From a virus, in the IMG/VR virus record IMGVR_UViG_3300006737_000101, positions 1-31,824 of that record: a stretch of 31,824 nt of DNA; one strand, given 5' to 3'. Within the stretch, counting starts at the first letter, position 1. Every line of letters starts with the position of its first letter. A program made the position numbers and the translations under genes. The notes below the pieces were generated by a model. That model was not told the DNA's origin, made no database searches, and saw only the letters and a list, made by a program, of their open reading frames with translations. Below, piece after piece: positions 7,898-14,370 of the stretch.

Positions 7898-7968
7898 TCT
7901 TTATAATAGTTGTATGTTACAAAACTTAAAAACGCTATAAGGTATACAACGCCAATGTAATCGCTCAT
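7894..7968 (-). CDS. 24-aa single-pass membrane peptide
   Basis: A short gene running ATG (7968-7966) to TGA (7896-7894). The peptide begins MSDYIGVVYLIAFLSFVTYN and ends YYKE: almost wholly hydrophobic with a charged C-terminal tip, one transmembrane helix. It overlaps the stop of the upstream 200-aa gene by 4 bp and the start of the downstream gene by 4 bp (ATGA at both junctions). This exactly fills what would otherwise be a 67-bp gap in a tightly packed operon, which is why I believe it is real. Small phage membrane peptides can act in superinfection exclusion, lysis timing or membrane anchoring; which applies here is not visible. Confidence 0.6.
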   Translation of the reverse strand: MSDYIGVVYLIAFLSFVTYNYYKE

Positions 7969-8567
7969 CGTATGATGCGGAAACTTTTCTCTTTAACAAC
8001 AGACTCAGCGTCGGGTGCTATGCCAGCTAACGTCTGCAATATCCATGCTTCATCTTGTTCTGTTAAGAACTCTTCAAGCGTACCGCTCTCAAACATATCG
8101 CCGTCCTTGGCATTCTTCAACCAACGTATGACATCATGTCTCCACTTACCTGAGTCAGTTGTAGCAAACTCTAACGAACGTCCGTCACCAGACTTCTGCC
8201 GTAGCTTACGCATACCCTCTTTAAAATATATTAAAACGCCAGAGTTATCTGGATCTTCTATCGCACGTATAGAAATTTGTGATCGTAGCAAACAGTACTC
8301 TGACCTCTCAGGATCATCTGTGTTTTGCATAAGCCATTTGAGCGCATCATTTATTTTACAATATAGTGTACGATAAGTGTAACCAGAACCCTTTGATGGT
8401 ACAAAAACATCTGTAGGATCATTCATTAATTTATCTAAGATAGGTTTGACAGACTCTGCGCTAATCTCTGTGTATGTTGAACGATTCACCTTTAATGGTG
8501 AGCCTGTTTTACGTTCTGGTTTTTGTAATTTACCTATTACAATATCTATTGTGTTGTCATCTTCCAT
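7965..8567 (-). CDS. hypothetical protein, 200 aa
   Basis: 200 aa with no recognised motif. The sequence includes FVPSKGSGYTYRTLYCKIND, a polar helical middle, and an acidic stretch (KDGDMFESGTLEEFLTEQDE). The start has only an AT-rich leader (TTTAAGTTGATATATTAAT) and no Shine-Dalgarno. It is the first gene after the strong terminator at 8592-8628, so it opens the replication/recombination run. No promoter was seen in the short gap, hence it depends on read-through or on a promoter inside the preceding gene. Confidence 0.6.
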   Translation of the reverse strand: MEDDNTIDIVIGKLQKPERKTGSPLKVNRSTYTEISAESVKPILDKLMNDPTDVFVPSKGSGYTYRTLYCKINDALKWLMQNTDDPERSEYCLLRSQISIRAIEDPDNSGVLIYFKEGMRKLRQKSGDGRSLEFATTDSGKWRHDVIRWLKNAKDGDMFESGTLEEFLTEQDEAWILQTLAGIAPDAESVVKEKSFRIIR

Positions 8568-8591
8568 ATTAATATATCAACTTAAATTATT

Positions 8592-8628
8592 AAAAAGATA
8601 GGAGAGAGTATTAACACTCTCCCCTATC
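8592..8628 (-). terminator. strong intrinsic terminator after the sigma-54-driven 135-aa gene
   Basis: On the minus strand GATAGGGGAGAGT (8628-8616), a 6-nt loop (8615-8610) and ACTCTCTCCTATC (8609-8597) form a 13-bp stem with one G-U pair, followed directly by TTTTT (8596-8592) and more T/A. This is a textbook rho-independent terminator, 13 bp after the stop of the 135-aa gene. The gene, its promoter and this terminator form a monocistronic unit. Confidence 0.85.
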
Positions 8629-8640
8629 ATGAGTAATTAC

Positions 8641-9048
8641 TTACACTTCTTCCATCATGGAAGCCATCTGTTTCAGAAGTTCGTTACCTTCCTCTGCCTT
8701 ACCAGAGTTGAAAGCAGCTTGCGCTAACTTAAACAGTGCGGTAGGTGTAAGCTCACGTTGGTCAGGTTTCCATTTGTCTGCGTCATCTGATGTAAAGAGT
8801 ACACCATCATGGTGCTTCTCTTGTAAACGTGATTGCTGTGTTTTAAGATCATCTTCGTTAAGACCTTTCGGTAACGAGTTTTTGACCTTCGCTCGTATAC
8901 GACTAGCGACTTGCTGGTTTAGCAATGCTAGTACGTTGCTTTCTCCGATAGCTTCTACAGCTTCCGCTGTGGTATCGAATTGTTTCACGGTGAATTTGAA
9001 ACCTTTCCAATCACCGTCCTTGTACTCTTGTACGTTATACTGTGCCAT
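8641..9048 (-). CDS. lone sigma-54-driven hypothetical protein, 135 aa
   Basis: 135 aa, hydrophilic and helical: TTAEAVEAIGESNVLALLNQ, then VASRIRAKVKNSLPKGLNEDD, a Q/K/H-rich middle and a C-terminal helical pair ending LLKQMASMMEEV. No known domain is recognised. It has its own near-perfect sigma-54 promoter about 51 nt upstream of the ATG (predicted transcription start near 9099) and a strong terminator just downstream, so it is likely transcribed alone and abundantly, at the same time as capsid and late genes. It stands immediately downstream of the sigma-54 activator gene. An abundant late protein (minor structural, DNA-binding or takeover factor) is plausible. The leader has no Shine-Dalgarno (AACATAACATAT before ATG). 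Confidence 0.7.
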   Translation of the reverse strand: MAQYNVQEYKDGDWKGFKFTVKQFDTTAEAVEAIGESNVLALLNQQVASRIRAKVKNSLPKGLNEDDLKTQQSRLQEKHHDGVLFTSDDADKWKPDQRELTPTALFKLAQAAFNSGKAEEGNELLKQMASMMEEV

Positions 9049-9088
9049 ATATGTTATGTTCTTGTTTATCTGCTAACGCTTTACACGA

Positions 9089-9101
9089 GGTATCAGATAC
9101 C
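9089..9101. promoter_or_regulatory. 6-bp dyad over the predicted transcription start of P1
   Basis: GGTATC-A-GATACC is a perfect 6+1+6 dyad covering about -2 to +11 of the transcript predicted from the sigma-54 promoter at 9110-9125. It may be an operator or a 5'-end hairpin. Part of the sequence (AATA..GGTAT) is also found right after the second sigma-54 site at 15447-15462. Confidence 0.4.
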
Positions 9102-9109
9102 TATTATAA

Positions 9110-9125
9110 AGCAAGATTCGTGCCA
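9110..9125 (-). promoter_or_regulatory. sigma-54 (-24/-12) promoter P1
   Basis: The minus strand reads TGGCACGAATCTTGCT, which matches the RpoN consensus TGGCACG-N4-TTGCW at every fixed position, with the -24 GG and -12 GC correctly spaced. Counting from the -12 C at 9111, transcription would begin near 9099, 51 nt before the ATG of the 135-aa gene. It lies in the 102-bp gap directly downstream of the sigma-54 activator gene. A TATAAT hexamer just downstream has no -35 partner at 16-18 bp, so sigma-70 use is less likely. Confidence 0.85.
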
Positions 9126-9150
9126 AAGTGCTTGACTTTTAAAACTATTT

Positions 9151-9903
9151 TTAGTACCTTTTAACATTTTCGGGTAGTTCTTTTAAGACTTCATACCGTA
9201 ACATTAACTGCTCTAGCTCACGATAGTTACCCGCTAACTTATCTACTGATAAATGTTTCATAAGAGATTGTATTTCTTTCTTAGACATCTTCTCGTATGC
9301 TGGATGATTCTCTATGTACAGCACAGCATCACCAACTCTTTGCATTAAAGACGTTAGGTGTATGTTGAACGTTGATAGTCTGTAGTATAAGTCTTCTCTA
9401 AATTCTTGCATCTTTATTCGTAAGGGTAGCGATGCACACGTGGCAGCTACGATGCGGCAGTTGGATATACGTGTCTCGTTGTCTCCCACCCTACGGTATG
9501 TACCAAACTGTATGAAACGTAGCAACTTTGCTTGCAAGCCTAGCGGCATGTCACCTATCTCATCGAGGAACAGCGTACCATTCTTGGCATACTCTACGAG
9601 TCCGTCTCGATCTCTGAAAGCGCCTGTGTAACTACCCTTTAAATGACCGAACAACTCACTCTCGAATAACGTATCGGTTACTGCTGTGGTATTGACTGTG
9701 ACAAACTCACCTACACGTGTACCGTGTAGTATGTGCTCTATCAATTCTTTCCCTGTACCAGTAGATCCTGTGATTAAGACAGGCTCTGGACGGTAGCTTA
9801 ACGTGAGCGCATTGGCTAACTGTTTCTGTATGTAGCTATCGTTGGTATTGTAACGCTTGACTCGCGCTGCTAAATCTATTGTGCGTTCTTTTTCTGTGGC
9901 CAT
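9151..9903 (-). CDS. phage-encoded sigma-54 activator (AAA+ enhancer-binding-protein core)
   Basis: 250 aa, essentially only the sigma-54 interaction AAA+ domain. Walker A GSTGTGKE is at 46-53, then FESELFGHLKG leads into the sigma-54-contacting L1 loop GSYTGA at 90-95 (canonical GAFTGA). Walker B is TLFLDE at 110-115, RIVAAT at 150-155, the arginine-finger segment FREDLYYRL at 168-176, and a sensor-II-like GNYRELEQ near 224-231. In this family ATP hydrolysis remodels the closed RpoN-RNA polymerase complex so that it melts the promoter. Typical members are 330-500 aa with a receiver, PAS or GAF domain and a C-terminal Fis-type helix-turn-helix. Here the N-terminus is only about 20 residues and the protein ends about 20 residues after the sensor II region, so both are missing. 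HTH-less members such as FlgR and CtcC act from solution. It is the last gene of the operon from the 11445-11473 promoter, overlaps its upstream neighbour by 28 bp, and sits beside a consensus sigma-54 promoter. Confidence 0.9.
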   Translation of the reverse strand: MATEKERTIDLAARVKRYNTNDSYIQKQLANALTLSYRPEPVLITGSTGTGKELIEHILHGTRVGEFVTVNTTAVTDTLFESELFGHLKGSYTGAFRDRDGLVEYAKNGTLFLDEIGDMPLGLQAKLLRFIQFGTYRRVGDNETRISNCRIVAATCASLPLRIKMQEFREDLYYRLSTFNIHLTSLMQRVGDAVLYIENHPAYEKMSKKEIQSLMKHLSVDKLAGNYRELEQLMLRYEVLKELPENVKRY

Positions 9904-10223
9904 TGTATTTCTTTACGTCCTAGTTCTGGGTGGTATACGTGATCTGTTATGCCTCGTAGATAGCTATGATCCTCTGGCACATAGTTATCTAACTCTAACC
10001 TGTCGTAGTAATGATACGCTAACATAACATCCCAACCTTCAGCTAAACGTTCTTTGATAAGTTTTTGATCTGTACCGTCTACGCATAGAGTCTCACGCTT
10101 ATCATAAGTCTCATCATCTTTCTTAGGTGCTAGTAGTATTAGTGGAGTGTTATCGTTGAGATCACCTAGTGTACCGAACTTTTTATCCGACGATCTAAAG
10201 TTTATTATCTTTTCTTTAATCAT
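9876..10223 (-). CDS. hypothetical protein, 115 aa
   Basis: 115 aa. Begins MIKEKIINFRSSDKKFGTLG, contains a hydrophobic strand (TPLILLAPKKDDE) and an aromatic-rich C-terminus (YHYYDRLELDNYVPEDHSYL). Not recognised. It overlaps the gene before it by 4 bp and runs 28 bp into the sigma-54 activator gene, so translation of the activator is probably coupled to it. A role in controlling the activator is conceivable from position only. Confidence 0.6.
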   Translation of the reverse strand: MIKEKIINFRSSDKKFGTLGDLNDNTPLILLAPKKDDETYDKRETLCVDGTDQKLIKERLAEGWDVMLAYHYYDRLELDNYVPEDHSYLRGITDHVYHPELGRKEIQWPQKKNAQ

Positions 10224-10573
10224 TTCTGCACTTCTTCACCTGTGTTTAGGTCAATGCTTATGATTTCACTCTCACCTATCTTACGTCCCTTTGTTGCGGT
10301 GCGTATGTATTGCTCATACTTATGCTGAGTAAAGTGTATAGGTAGGTCGAGCGTTGTCATCAATCCGCAAAGGCGCTCACGTGTAGTGTTCGTACCCCAA
10401 CCTGCTAACGTAACTGTCAGTATGTTTGTACCGATTACGTGTTCAGCTATCTTGTTACGATGTAAGTATAGTCTAACTTCTGAGTCATTAGTTAGCGTAA
10501 CTTCATCGTTGCCTGATCGCTTCGCTTGTTTGTTAGCGAATGCTTCTGTTATTTGTCTGGTTATTTTTCTCAT
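10220..10573 (-). CDS. conserved-looking phage hypothetical protein, 117 aa
   Basis: 117 aa. The middle reads TVTLAGWGTNTTRERLCGLM, followed by a basic, aromatic stretch ending KYEQYIRTATKGRKIG. This pattern (LAGWGTxTTRERLxG) is one I associate with unnamed conserved phage proteins, with no known function. It overlaps both neighbours by 4 bp, in the operon leading to the sigma-54 activator. Confidence 0.65.
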   Translation of the reverse strand: MRKITRQITEAFANKQAKRSGNDEVTLTNDSEVRLYLHRNKIAEHVIGTNILTVTLAGWGTNTTRERLCGLMTTLDLPIHFTQHKYEQYIRTATKGRKIGESEIISIDLNTGEEVQK

Positions 10574-10845
10574 TTTTCTTGTATGTTAGAAACTGCTGTA
10601 AGTATCTTAGTAAGTTCTTCAGGTGATACATGTTCCATAACAGTGTCACACTTTTGCACGACACTTAAATCCATAAACTCTTTGTACTCGTACCACTTAT
10701 TATCTTTATCCCATATAGCTACCTCTGCTGTAGACTTGCCACTATCGCAGTGGTTGCCAGTTCTCCAGTGTACGCTGACTGTAAATTTGTTAGACGGAAA
10801 CGTTATGTAAAAGCCGTCAGTCGTAGAATCATAGGCGTTTGTCAT
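10570..10845 (-). CDS. hypothetical protein, 91 aa
   Basis: Starting at the ATG at 10845, which overlaps the TGA of the upstream gene (ATGA) and has GGGAGGG about 6 nt upstream, gives a 91-aa protein beginning MTNAYDSTTDGFYITFPSNK. A longer frame reaching 10929 exists, but its first 28 residues lie inside the upstream gene and are basic and unlike the rest, so I reject that start. The protein looks beta-rich (FTVSVHWRTGNHC, EVAIWDKDNKWYEYKEF) and has no recognised family. Confidence 0.65.
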   Translation of the reverse strand: MTNAYDSTTDGFYITFPSNKFTVSVHWRTGNHCDSGKSTAEVAIWDKDNKWYEYKEFMDLSVVQKCDTVMEHVSPEELTKILTAVSNIQEK

Positions 10846-11378
10846 AGCTGTCCCTCCCTTAACATAACATCTACATTTTCTGTGAACCAGTAAGGCGCAC
10901 CGTAACCTAGACGTTCTGAGTGTGACCACTTGGCAAAGCGTTTCTTAGCTGTACGATAGTAACGACGATAGCCCATGACAGGATTGTCCAGTACGAAACA
11001 GCGATCATGGAAATCACCGAAGCATTGTGGATGTTCTGTTAGCTCAGTGTGTTTAAATGTTAGAGTACTCTTCCAAGTATCACACCACTTTATAACACTC
11101 TCACTTGCATGTTGTACGATATCACAGCCGTAACGTTTAGTGTACTCTGCGCATAACTCGTTGGCATGTTCGATAAGCCACTTGTAGTTGGCTAAGCTAT
11201 GCCTAGCCCATTGCGTACATGGATGGTTGTAATGGACACGCTTGTATGGTGGGTTGTCCATAGGATCGTAGGCTGCGCATAACATCTGCGCTGATTCGAG
11301 AGGCATCTTAACGATATGCTTATCGCATAGCATACGTGCTGCTACCTTGGGGCTTGGGTGAACTACGAATATATTCAT
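10842..11378 (-). CDS. conserved phage protein of unknown function (MNIF...DKHIVKM...ESAQ type)
   Basis: 178 aa, beginning MNIFVVHPSPKVAARMLCDK and continuing HIVKMPLESAQMLCAAYDP. Conserved-looking His, Cys, Trp and Arg residues follow (NHPCTQWARHSLANYKWL; GYRRYYRTAKKRFAKW). I recognise this as a widespread, uncharacterised protein type of marine and freshwater phages; no enzyme activity is established to my knowledge. It is the first gene after the sigma-70 promoter at 11445-11473, with a roughly 55-nt A-rich leader and no Shine-Dalgarno, so it heads the operon that ends in the sigma-54 activator. Confidence 0.7.
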   Translation of the reverse strand: MNIFVVHPSPKVAARMLCDKHIVKMPLESAQMLCAAYDPMDNPPYKRVHYNHPCTQWARHSLANYKWLIEHANELCAEYTKRYGCDIVQHASESVIKWCDTWKSTLTFKHTELTEHPQCFGDFHDRCFVLDNPVMGYRRYYRTAKKRFAKWSHSERLGYGAPYWFTENVDVMLREGQL

Positions 11379-11444
11379 TTTGTATGTTGTTGTTTTGTCT
11401 ACGTTAGCTATGTGGTATAAAACTGGTAGCCAACTGACTATGAT

Positions 11445-11473
11445 AGTATACCACAGTTGATCTACGATGTCAA
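11445..11473 (-). promoter_or_regulatory. strong sigma-70 promoter for the activator operon
   Basis: The minus strand has TTGACA (11473-11468), a 17-bp spacer and TATACT (11450-11445), essentially an ideal host sigma-70 promoter. It overlaps the end of the 98-aa gene. It is followed by TAGTCAGTTGGCTACCAGTT, and an inverted pair TGTGGTATA/TATACCACA brackets the start region. It would drive genes 11378 to 9151, ending with the sigma-54 activator. The promoter at 14245-14273 shares the extended TTGACWTYGTAGA core. Confidence 0.85.
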
Positions 11474-11758
11474 GCTTTTTCTTTTCCCGTATATAAAATC
11501 TTTCATATCATAGCTGATACCTCTGTCTTCGCAAAACTTTCTATAACTTGGGTTGAATACTTCACGTACCCACTCAACTGACACAAGCTTGTAATAGTCT
11601 CCGCTAAGATCATCGTCAATGTTAAGTAATTTATCAGGCAGCCTAGCACTATGCGGTTCTTTACCTATACCATAAGACCCTTTGCCACACGTTACTTGTA
11701 GCCTAAACTCTGACTCTATGTTAGTAGGGCCGTTAGCTGCAACGCTTCGCGATTTCAT
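11462..11758 (-). CDS. hypothetical protein, 98 aa
   Basis: 98 aa, beginning MKSRSVAANGPTNIESEFRL, with SVEWVREVFNPSYRKFCEDR and a basic end (YGKRKSLTS). No motif recognised. It overlaps the helicase stop by 4 bp (ATGA) and is the last gene of the operon that starts near 14.2 kb. The next operon's promoter lies over its final codons. Confidence 0.6.
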   Translation of the reverse strand: MKSRSVAANGPTNIESEFRLQVTCGKGSYGIGKEPHSARLPDKLLNIDDDLSGDYYKLVSVEWVREVFNPSYRKFCEDRGISYDMKDFIYGKRKSLTS

Positions 11759-13254
11759 TCTAGTAACCCTTCATCTATACCGTAGTCAACATCGTCATCT
11801 ATATCAGTGTCTACGCTGCCAAGTTCATCGTCTAGGTTAGGAGCGAATAGCGAAGCCCACTGTTCTTTAGCAGATACAGCTTTATTAATACACTTAACCT
11901 TATTCTCTACCACAGCAGCTACTCGTTCCTCAATAGTATTCCTATACCATAAGACTTCTTGCAGTGTGTTAGATTGTGAGGTGATACGATGGCTACGGCC
12001 AAGGCATTGGATCAAGTCTATCGCTGACCACGTTGGGGGTAGTATGATATGTCGAGGTCGTGCGCTATCCTGCTCATGGTGTAGAGATATACCTACACCG
12101 CCAGCTTGTAACGTAAGTAACATGACATCACGCTTGCCCTCTTGAAACTCATCAACATGACGTTGCCTCTGTTCGGATGACTGACCTCCGGTAACAAATC
12201 CAATACGGTCACTGTCATATCCGTAGCGTTCGGTCAGTGCTAACCAAGCGCCTCGTAACATGTTCTTGAAGTTGCTGGCTATGATAACCTGCGAGCCTTC
12301 TTGAACTGCGTTGTGCGCTCTGCCAGCAATCAACGGCGAACGTATCTCTTCAGCTTTTTGCCTGAACTTTTGCATGGCTACGAGACGAGCGGCGAGTATA
12401 CCGTGACCCGTTTGACCACGCAACTTGTAAAGCTTTTCAAGATACTCGTTGTATGCGTTGTTATAAATATCACGTTCTTTCTGGTTACGAAAGTCAATGA
12501 GTACACATTCTGTACGTGCCTTGTGTTTGAAACGTACGCCCTTAACGTTAACGGTGTACGGTTCCATGACATCTTTGACACGTTCCATAGCCTTCGGACT
12601 GTACGCTGCAGTGTTACCGTATGTGGCAAGCGAGCGCATGACAGAGGGCGCAGTGTTCTGTGATAGTGGGAGTACGTTGTACTTAGAGCGCATGCCTACA
12701 CCAACCATTACAGTACGCGCTTCACATACACGTTGATAGGGTGTAGCGCTGATGAATATACGTTTAACGTTCTCAGGCAATCCACGTGCAATATTTGTAC
12801 GTGTGCTGTCCTCATTCTTTAACGCTTGGCATTCATCAAACACCACTAGCTTGGGTAACATAATGTCACTCCAATCGTAGACGATGTTCTCTTGACCATA
12901 GGTCACTACTGTACGTGCTTTGTAATACATAGCGCCGCCAGTTTTAGGAGACGTGAGCGCCGAGTACGATAATACTAGCACCTTGCCAGCGATACCGTAC
13001 GCTTTAAGCACACGTTTGGTTTGTATGATAGTAGCTGCAGGTGCAATCCACAGCACGGGTATGGCAGCGTTAGCGCCTATACTTGGATCAGCTTGTAGCT
13101 CATCAACAACTTGTTTGATAGCTTGGGCTGTGATGTAGGTCTTGCCTACGCCTGTGCCAGCTTGTAGCAAAGCGCCTCGCTCATTACGTACACGTGTAGC
13201 GAGTTCGTTAGCTGCTTTTGTCTGGAATGGTATTTCTTTTGTGTTTGTTGTCAT
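11755..13254 (-). CDS. SF2 DNA/RNA helicase
   Basis: 499 aa. Motif I (Walker A) AGTGVGKT is at residues 32-39, the DExH-type motif II DECQ at 140-143, motif III SATPY at 169-173, and helicase C-terminal motifs IASNF about 325-329, LQAGGVGISL 382-391 and QCLGRSHR 416-423. This is a complete two-lobed superfamily 2 core; the DECQ box and the SHR ending recall Strawberry-notch/SNF2-like phage helicases. The N-terminal Q-like stretch (IPFQTKAANEL) fits the adenine-binding Q motif region. It probably remodels DNA or branched intermediates during replication. A terminal acidic tail (DTDIDDDVDYGIDEG) is present. It overlaps the upstream gene by 4 bp with AGGA 4 nt before the ATG. Confidence 0.85.
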   Translation of the reverse strand: MTTNTKEIPFQTKAANELATRVRNERGALLQAGTGVGKTYITAQAIKQVVDELQADPSIGANAAIPVLWIAPAATIIQTKRVLKAYGIAGKVLVLSYSALTSPKTGGAMYYKARTVVTYGQENIVYDWSDIMLPKLVVFDECQALKNEDSTRTNIARGLPENVKRIFISATPYQRVCEARTVMVGVGMRSKYNVLPLSQNTAPSVMRSLATYGNTAAYSPKAMERVKDVMEPYTVNVKGVRFKHKARTECVLIDFRNQKERDIYNNAYNEYLEKLYKLRGQTGHGILAARLVAMQKFRQKAEEIRSPLIAGRAHNAVQEGSQVIIASNFKNMLRGAWLALTERYGYDSDRIGFVTGGQSSEQRQRHVDEFQEGKRDVMLLTLQAGGVGISLHHEQDSARPRHIILPPTWSAIDLIQCLGRSHRITSQSNTLQEVLWYRNTIEERVAAVVENKVKCINKAVSAKEQWASLFAPNLDDELGSVDTDIDDDVDYGIDEGLLE

Positions 13255-13685
13255 AGTCCTAACATGTTACGAATTTCTTCTTGTTTCATAGTGCTAAGCA
13301 GTTTCTCTATTAGCTCATCCTTAACACCTAGATCACTCATGTGTGATTTCAAATCTTCTAACGCATCAAGCTTAGCTTTCTCGACTGCTGCGCACTTACG
13401 ATCACGTTCCTCTCTACGTTGGCGTGCTGTGTTACCTACCATAGTCCACTCGCTACGCCTCCATAGTCTGTACAGTTGCTTGCCATCCTTCGTTTTACCA
13501 GCGGCTACGATGTTACCTATAGTAGCACCGCTCCAACCTACAGCGTCGGGATCACACTCGCATACGAGGTGTTCGTTACCGTAGTCACTGTTATCTATCG
13601 CAGCTTTGACAATCTCGTCTACGATAATGTATGACTTGTGTCCTAGCACAAGGTCAGCGAATAGCCTTTCATCTAGTGTTATCAT
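13251..13685 (-). CDS. hypothetical protein with charged coiled-coil middle, 144 aa
   Basis: I start this gene at the ATG at 13685 (MITLDERLF), which overlaps the stop of the 39-aa membrane peptide as ATGA and has AGGA 8 nt upstream. The open frame extends to a TTG at 13706, but that would overlap the peptide gene needlessly. The 144-aa product has a globular first half (GWSGATIGNIVAAGKTKDGK) and a charged helical second half (ARQRREERDRKCAAVEKAKL) likely to form a coiled coil. Not recognised. It is directly upstream of the helicase. Confidence 0.65.
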   Translation of the reverse strand: MITLDERLFADLVLGHKSYIIVDEIVKAAIDNSDYGNEHLVCECDPDAVGWSGATIGNIVAAGKTKDGKQLYRLWRRSEWTMVGNTARQRREERDRKCAAVEKAKLDALEDLKSHMSDLGVKDELIEKLLSTMKQEEIRNMLGL

Positions 13686-13801
13686 ATATCGTATCCTATA
13701 ATGCAAATGATAATTACAAAAATCCAGAGCGCCATGAACAACCCAAAGCTAAACACAGCCTCTTTCCTATGTTTGTCTAATATTTTTTCTATGTCTTTCA
13801 T
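13682..13801 (-). CDS. 39-aa single-pass membrane peptide
   Basis: ATG at 13801-13799, TGA at 13684-13682. The peptide has a charged amphipathic N-terminus (MKDIEKILDKHRKEAVFSFG) and a membrane helix (LFMALWIFVIIICIIGYDI). The start is one base after the stop of the 130-aa gene, with AGG about 10 nt upstream, and the stop overlaps the next ATG by 4 bp. This fills the gap exactly, which is strong evidence for a real gene. The topology predicts a cytoplasmic N-terminus. Function unknown; exclusion or membrane-anchoring roles are possible. Confidence 0.65.
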   Translation of the reverse strand: MKDIEKILDKHRKEAVFSFGLFMALWIFVIIICIIGYDI

Positions 13802-13802
13802 A

Positions 13803-14195
13803 TTACTTAACCTGTTTAAAAGCTACCTTAGTGTCTCTTATACCTACCGCACTGTTGACTGCTGTCATCAGACCATTACAAGCGTAGCGTAGCTTTGTTG
13901 TTAAATTCATATCATTTTCTGGCGTATAATCACAGTAGCGACAACCTGCTAATGTACCATCCTGTGCTTGCTGTGTTACATGGCTGAGAGCGTCTATGCT
14001 ATCCTTTACTTTAACATAAACTTTTCTTTGCACTCTGCTTTCAGCTATCTTAGTACAAGTGTCTATGTGCGCATAGTTCAACAACTCTGCGTCATCTTCT
14101 GCCTTACCTAGTAATACTGTTAGCATATAACTAGCCTTTGACTTATCACTTATGATATCTTCATAAGTCCACTTCAATATATCTGCGTTATTCAT
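13803..14195 (-). CDS. hypothetical protein, first gene of the leftward region
   Basis: 130 aa, helical, with three cysteines in GCRYCDYTPENDMN and THIDTC-like context, no recognised family. It is the first minus-strand gene after the divergent intergenic region and has a roughly 45-nt A-rich leader without Shine-Dalgarno behind the promoter at 14245-14273. Position suggests a very early gene, the usual place for host-takeover or regulatory factors; the sequence itself does not show which. Confidence 0.6.
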   Translation of the reverse strand: MNNADILKWTYEDIISDKSKASYMLTVLLGKAEDDAELLNYAHIDTCTKIAESRVQRKVYVKVKDSIDALSHVTQQAQDGTLAGCRYCDYTPENDMNLTTKLRYACNGLMTAVNSAVGIRDTKVAFKQVK

Positions 14196-14244
14196 TTTGT
14201 ATCGTAGCTTAGTAACAATATCATACTGCTACCAAACGGCTAAT

Positions 14245-14273
14245 ACAGTATCATAAATCTTCTACAAAGTCAA
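14245..14273 (-). promoter_or_regulatory. sigma-70 promoter for the leftward early operon
   Basis: The minus strand has TTGACT (14273-14268), a 17-bp spacer and TACTGT (14250-14245) with an extended -10 TGA before it. It shares TTGACWTYGTAGA with the promoter at 11445-11473, and both are followed by similar TAGYC..TTGG..CAGT sequence, suggesting a common operator or a duplicated promoter. It would drive 14195 to 11462. Confidence 0.7.
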
Positions 14274-14370
14274 GTACTATCTTCTAGCGTACATCACTGT
14301 ATAACGTAGGGGTAGGTTATTTTAGAAGCGACGTTGATAATAGACATAATCATGTTATTTTGTCAACTCA

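Noticed and set aside
9097-9125. TATAAT near P1 as a sigma-70 promoter instead of sigma-54
   Set aside because: No TTGACA-like -35 lies 16-18 bp upstream, whereas the sigma-54 match is complete at the fixed positions.
9132-9160. Plus-strand TTGACT-17 bp-TACCTT as a sigma-70 promoter
   Set aside because: The -10 is poor and it would transcribe antisense to the sigma-54 activator gene with no plus-strand gene in reach.
10846-10929. N-terminal extension of the 91-aa gene to 10929
   Set aside because: The extra 28 residues overlap the upstream gene and are basic with unlike composition; the ATG at 10845 has an ATGA overlap and a good Shine-Dalgarno.
12378-12663. Open frames inside the helicase gene in other frames
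   Set aside because: They overlap a complete helicase with all its motifs and have no ribosome binding site or coding signal of their own.
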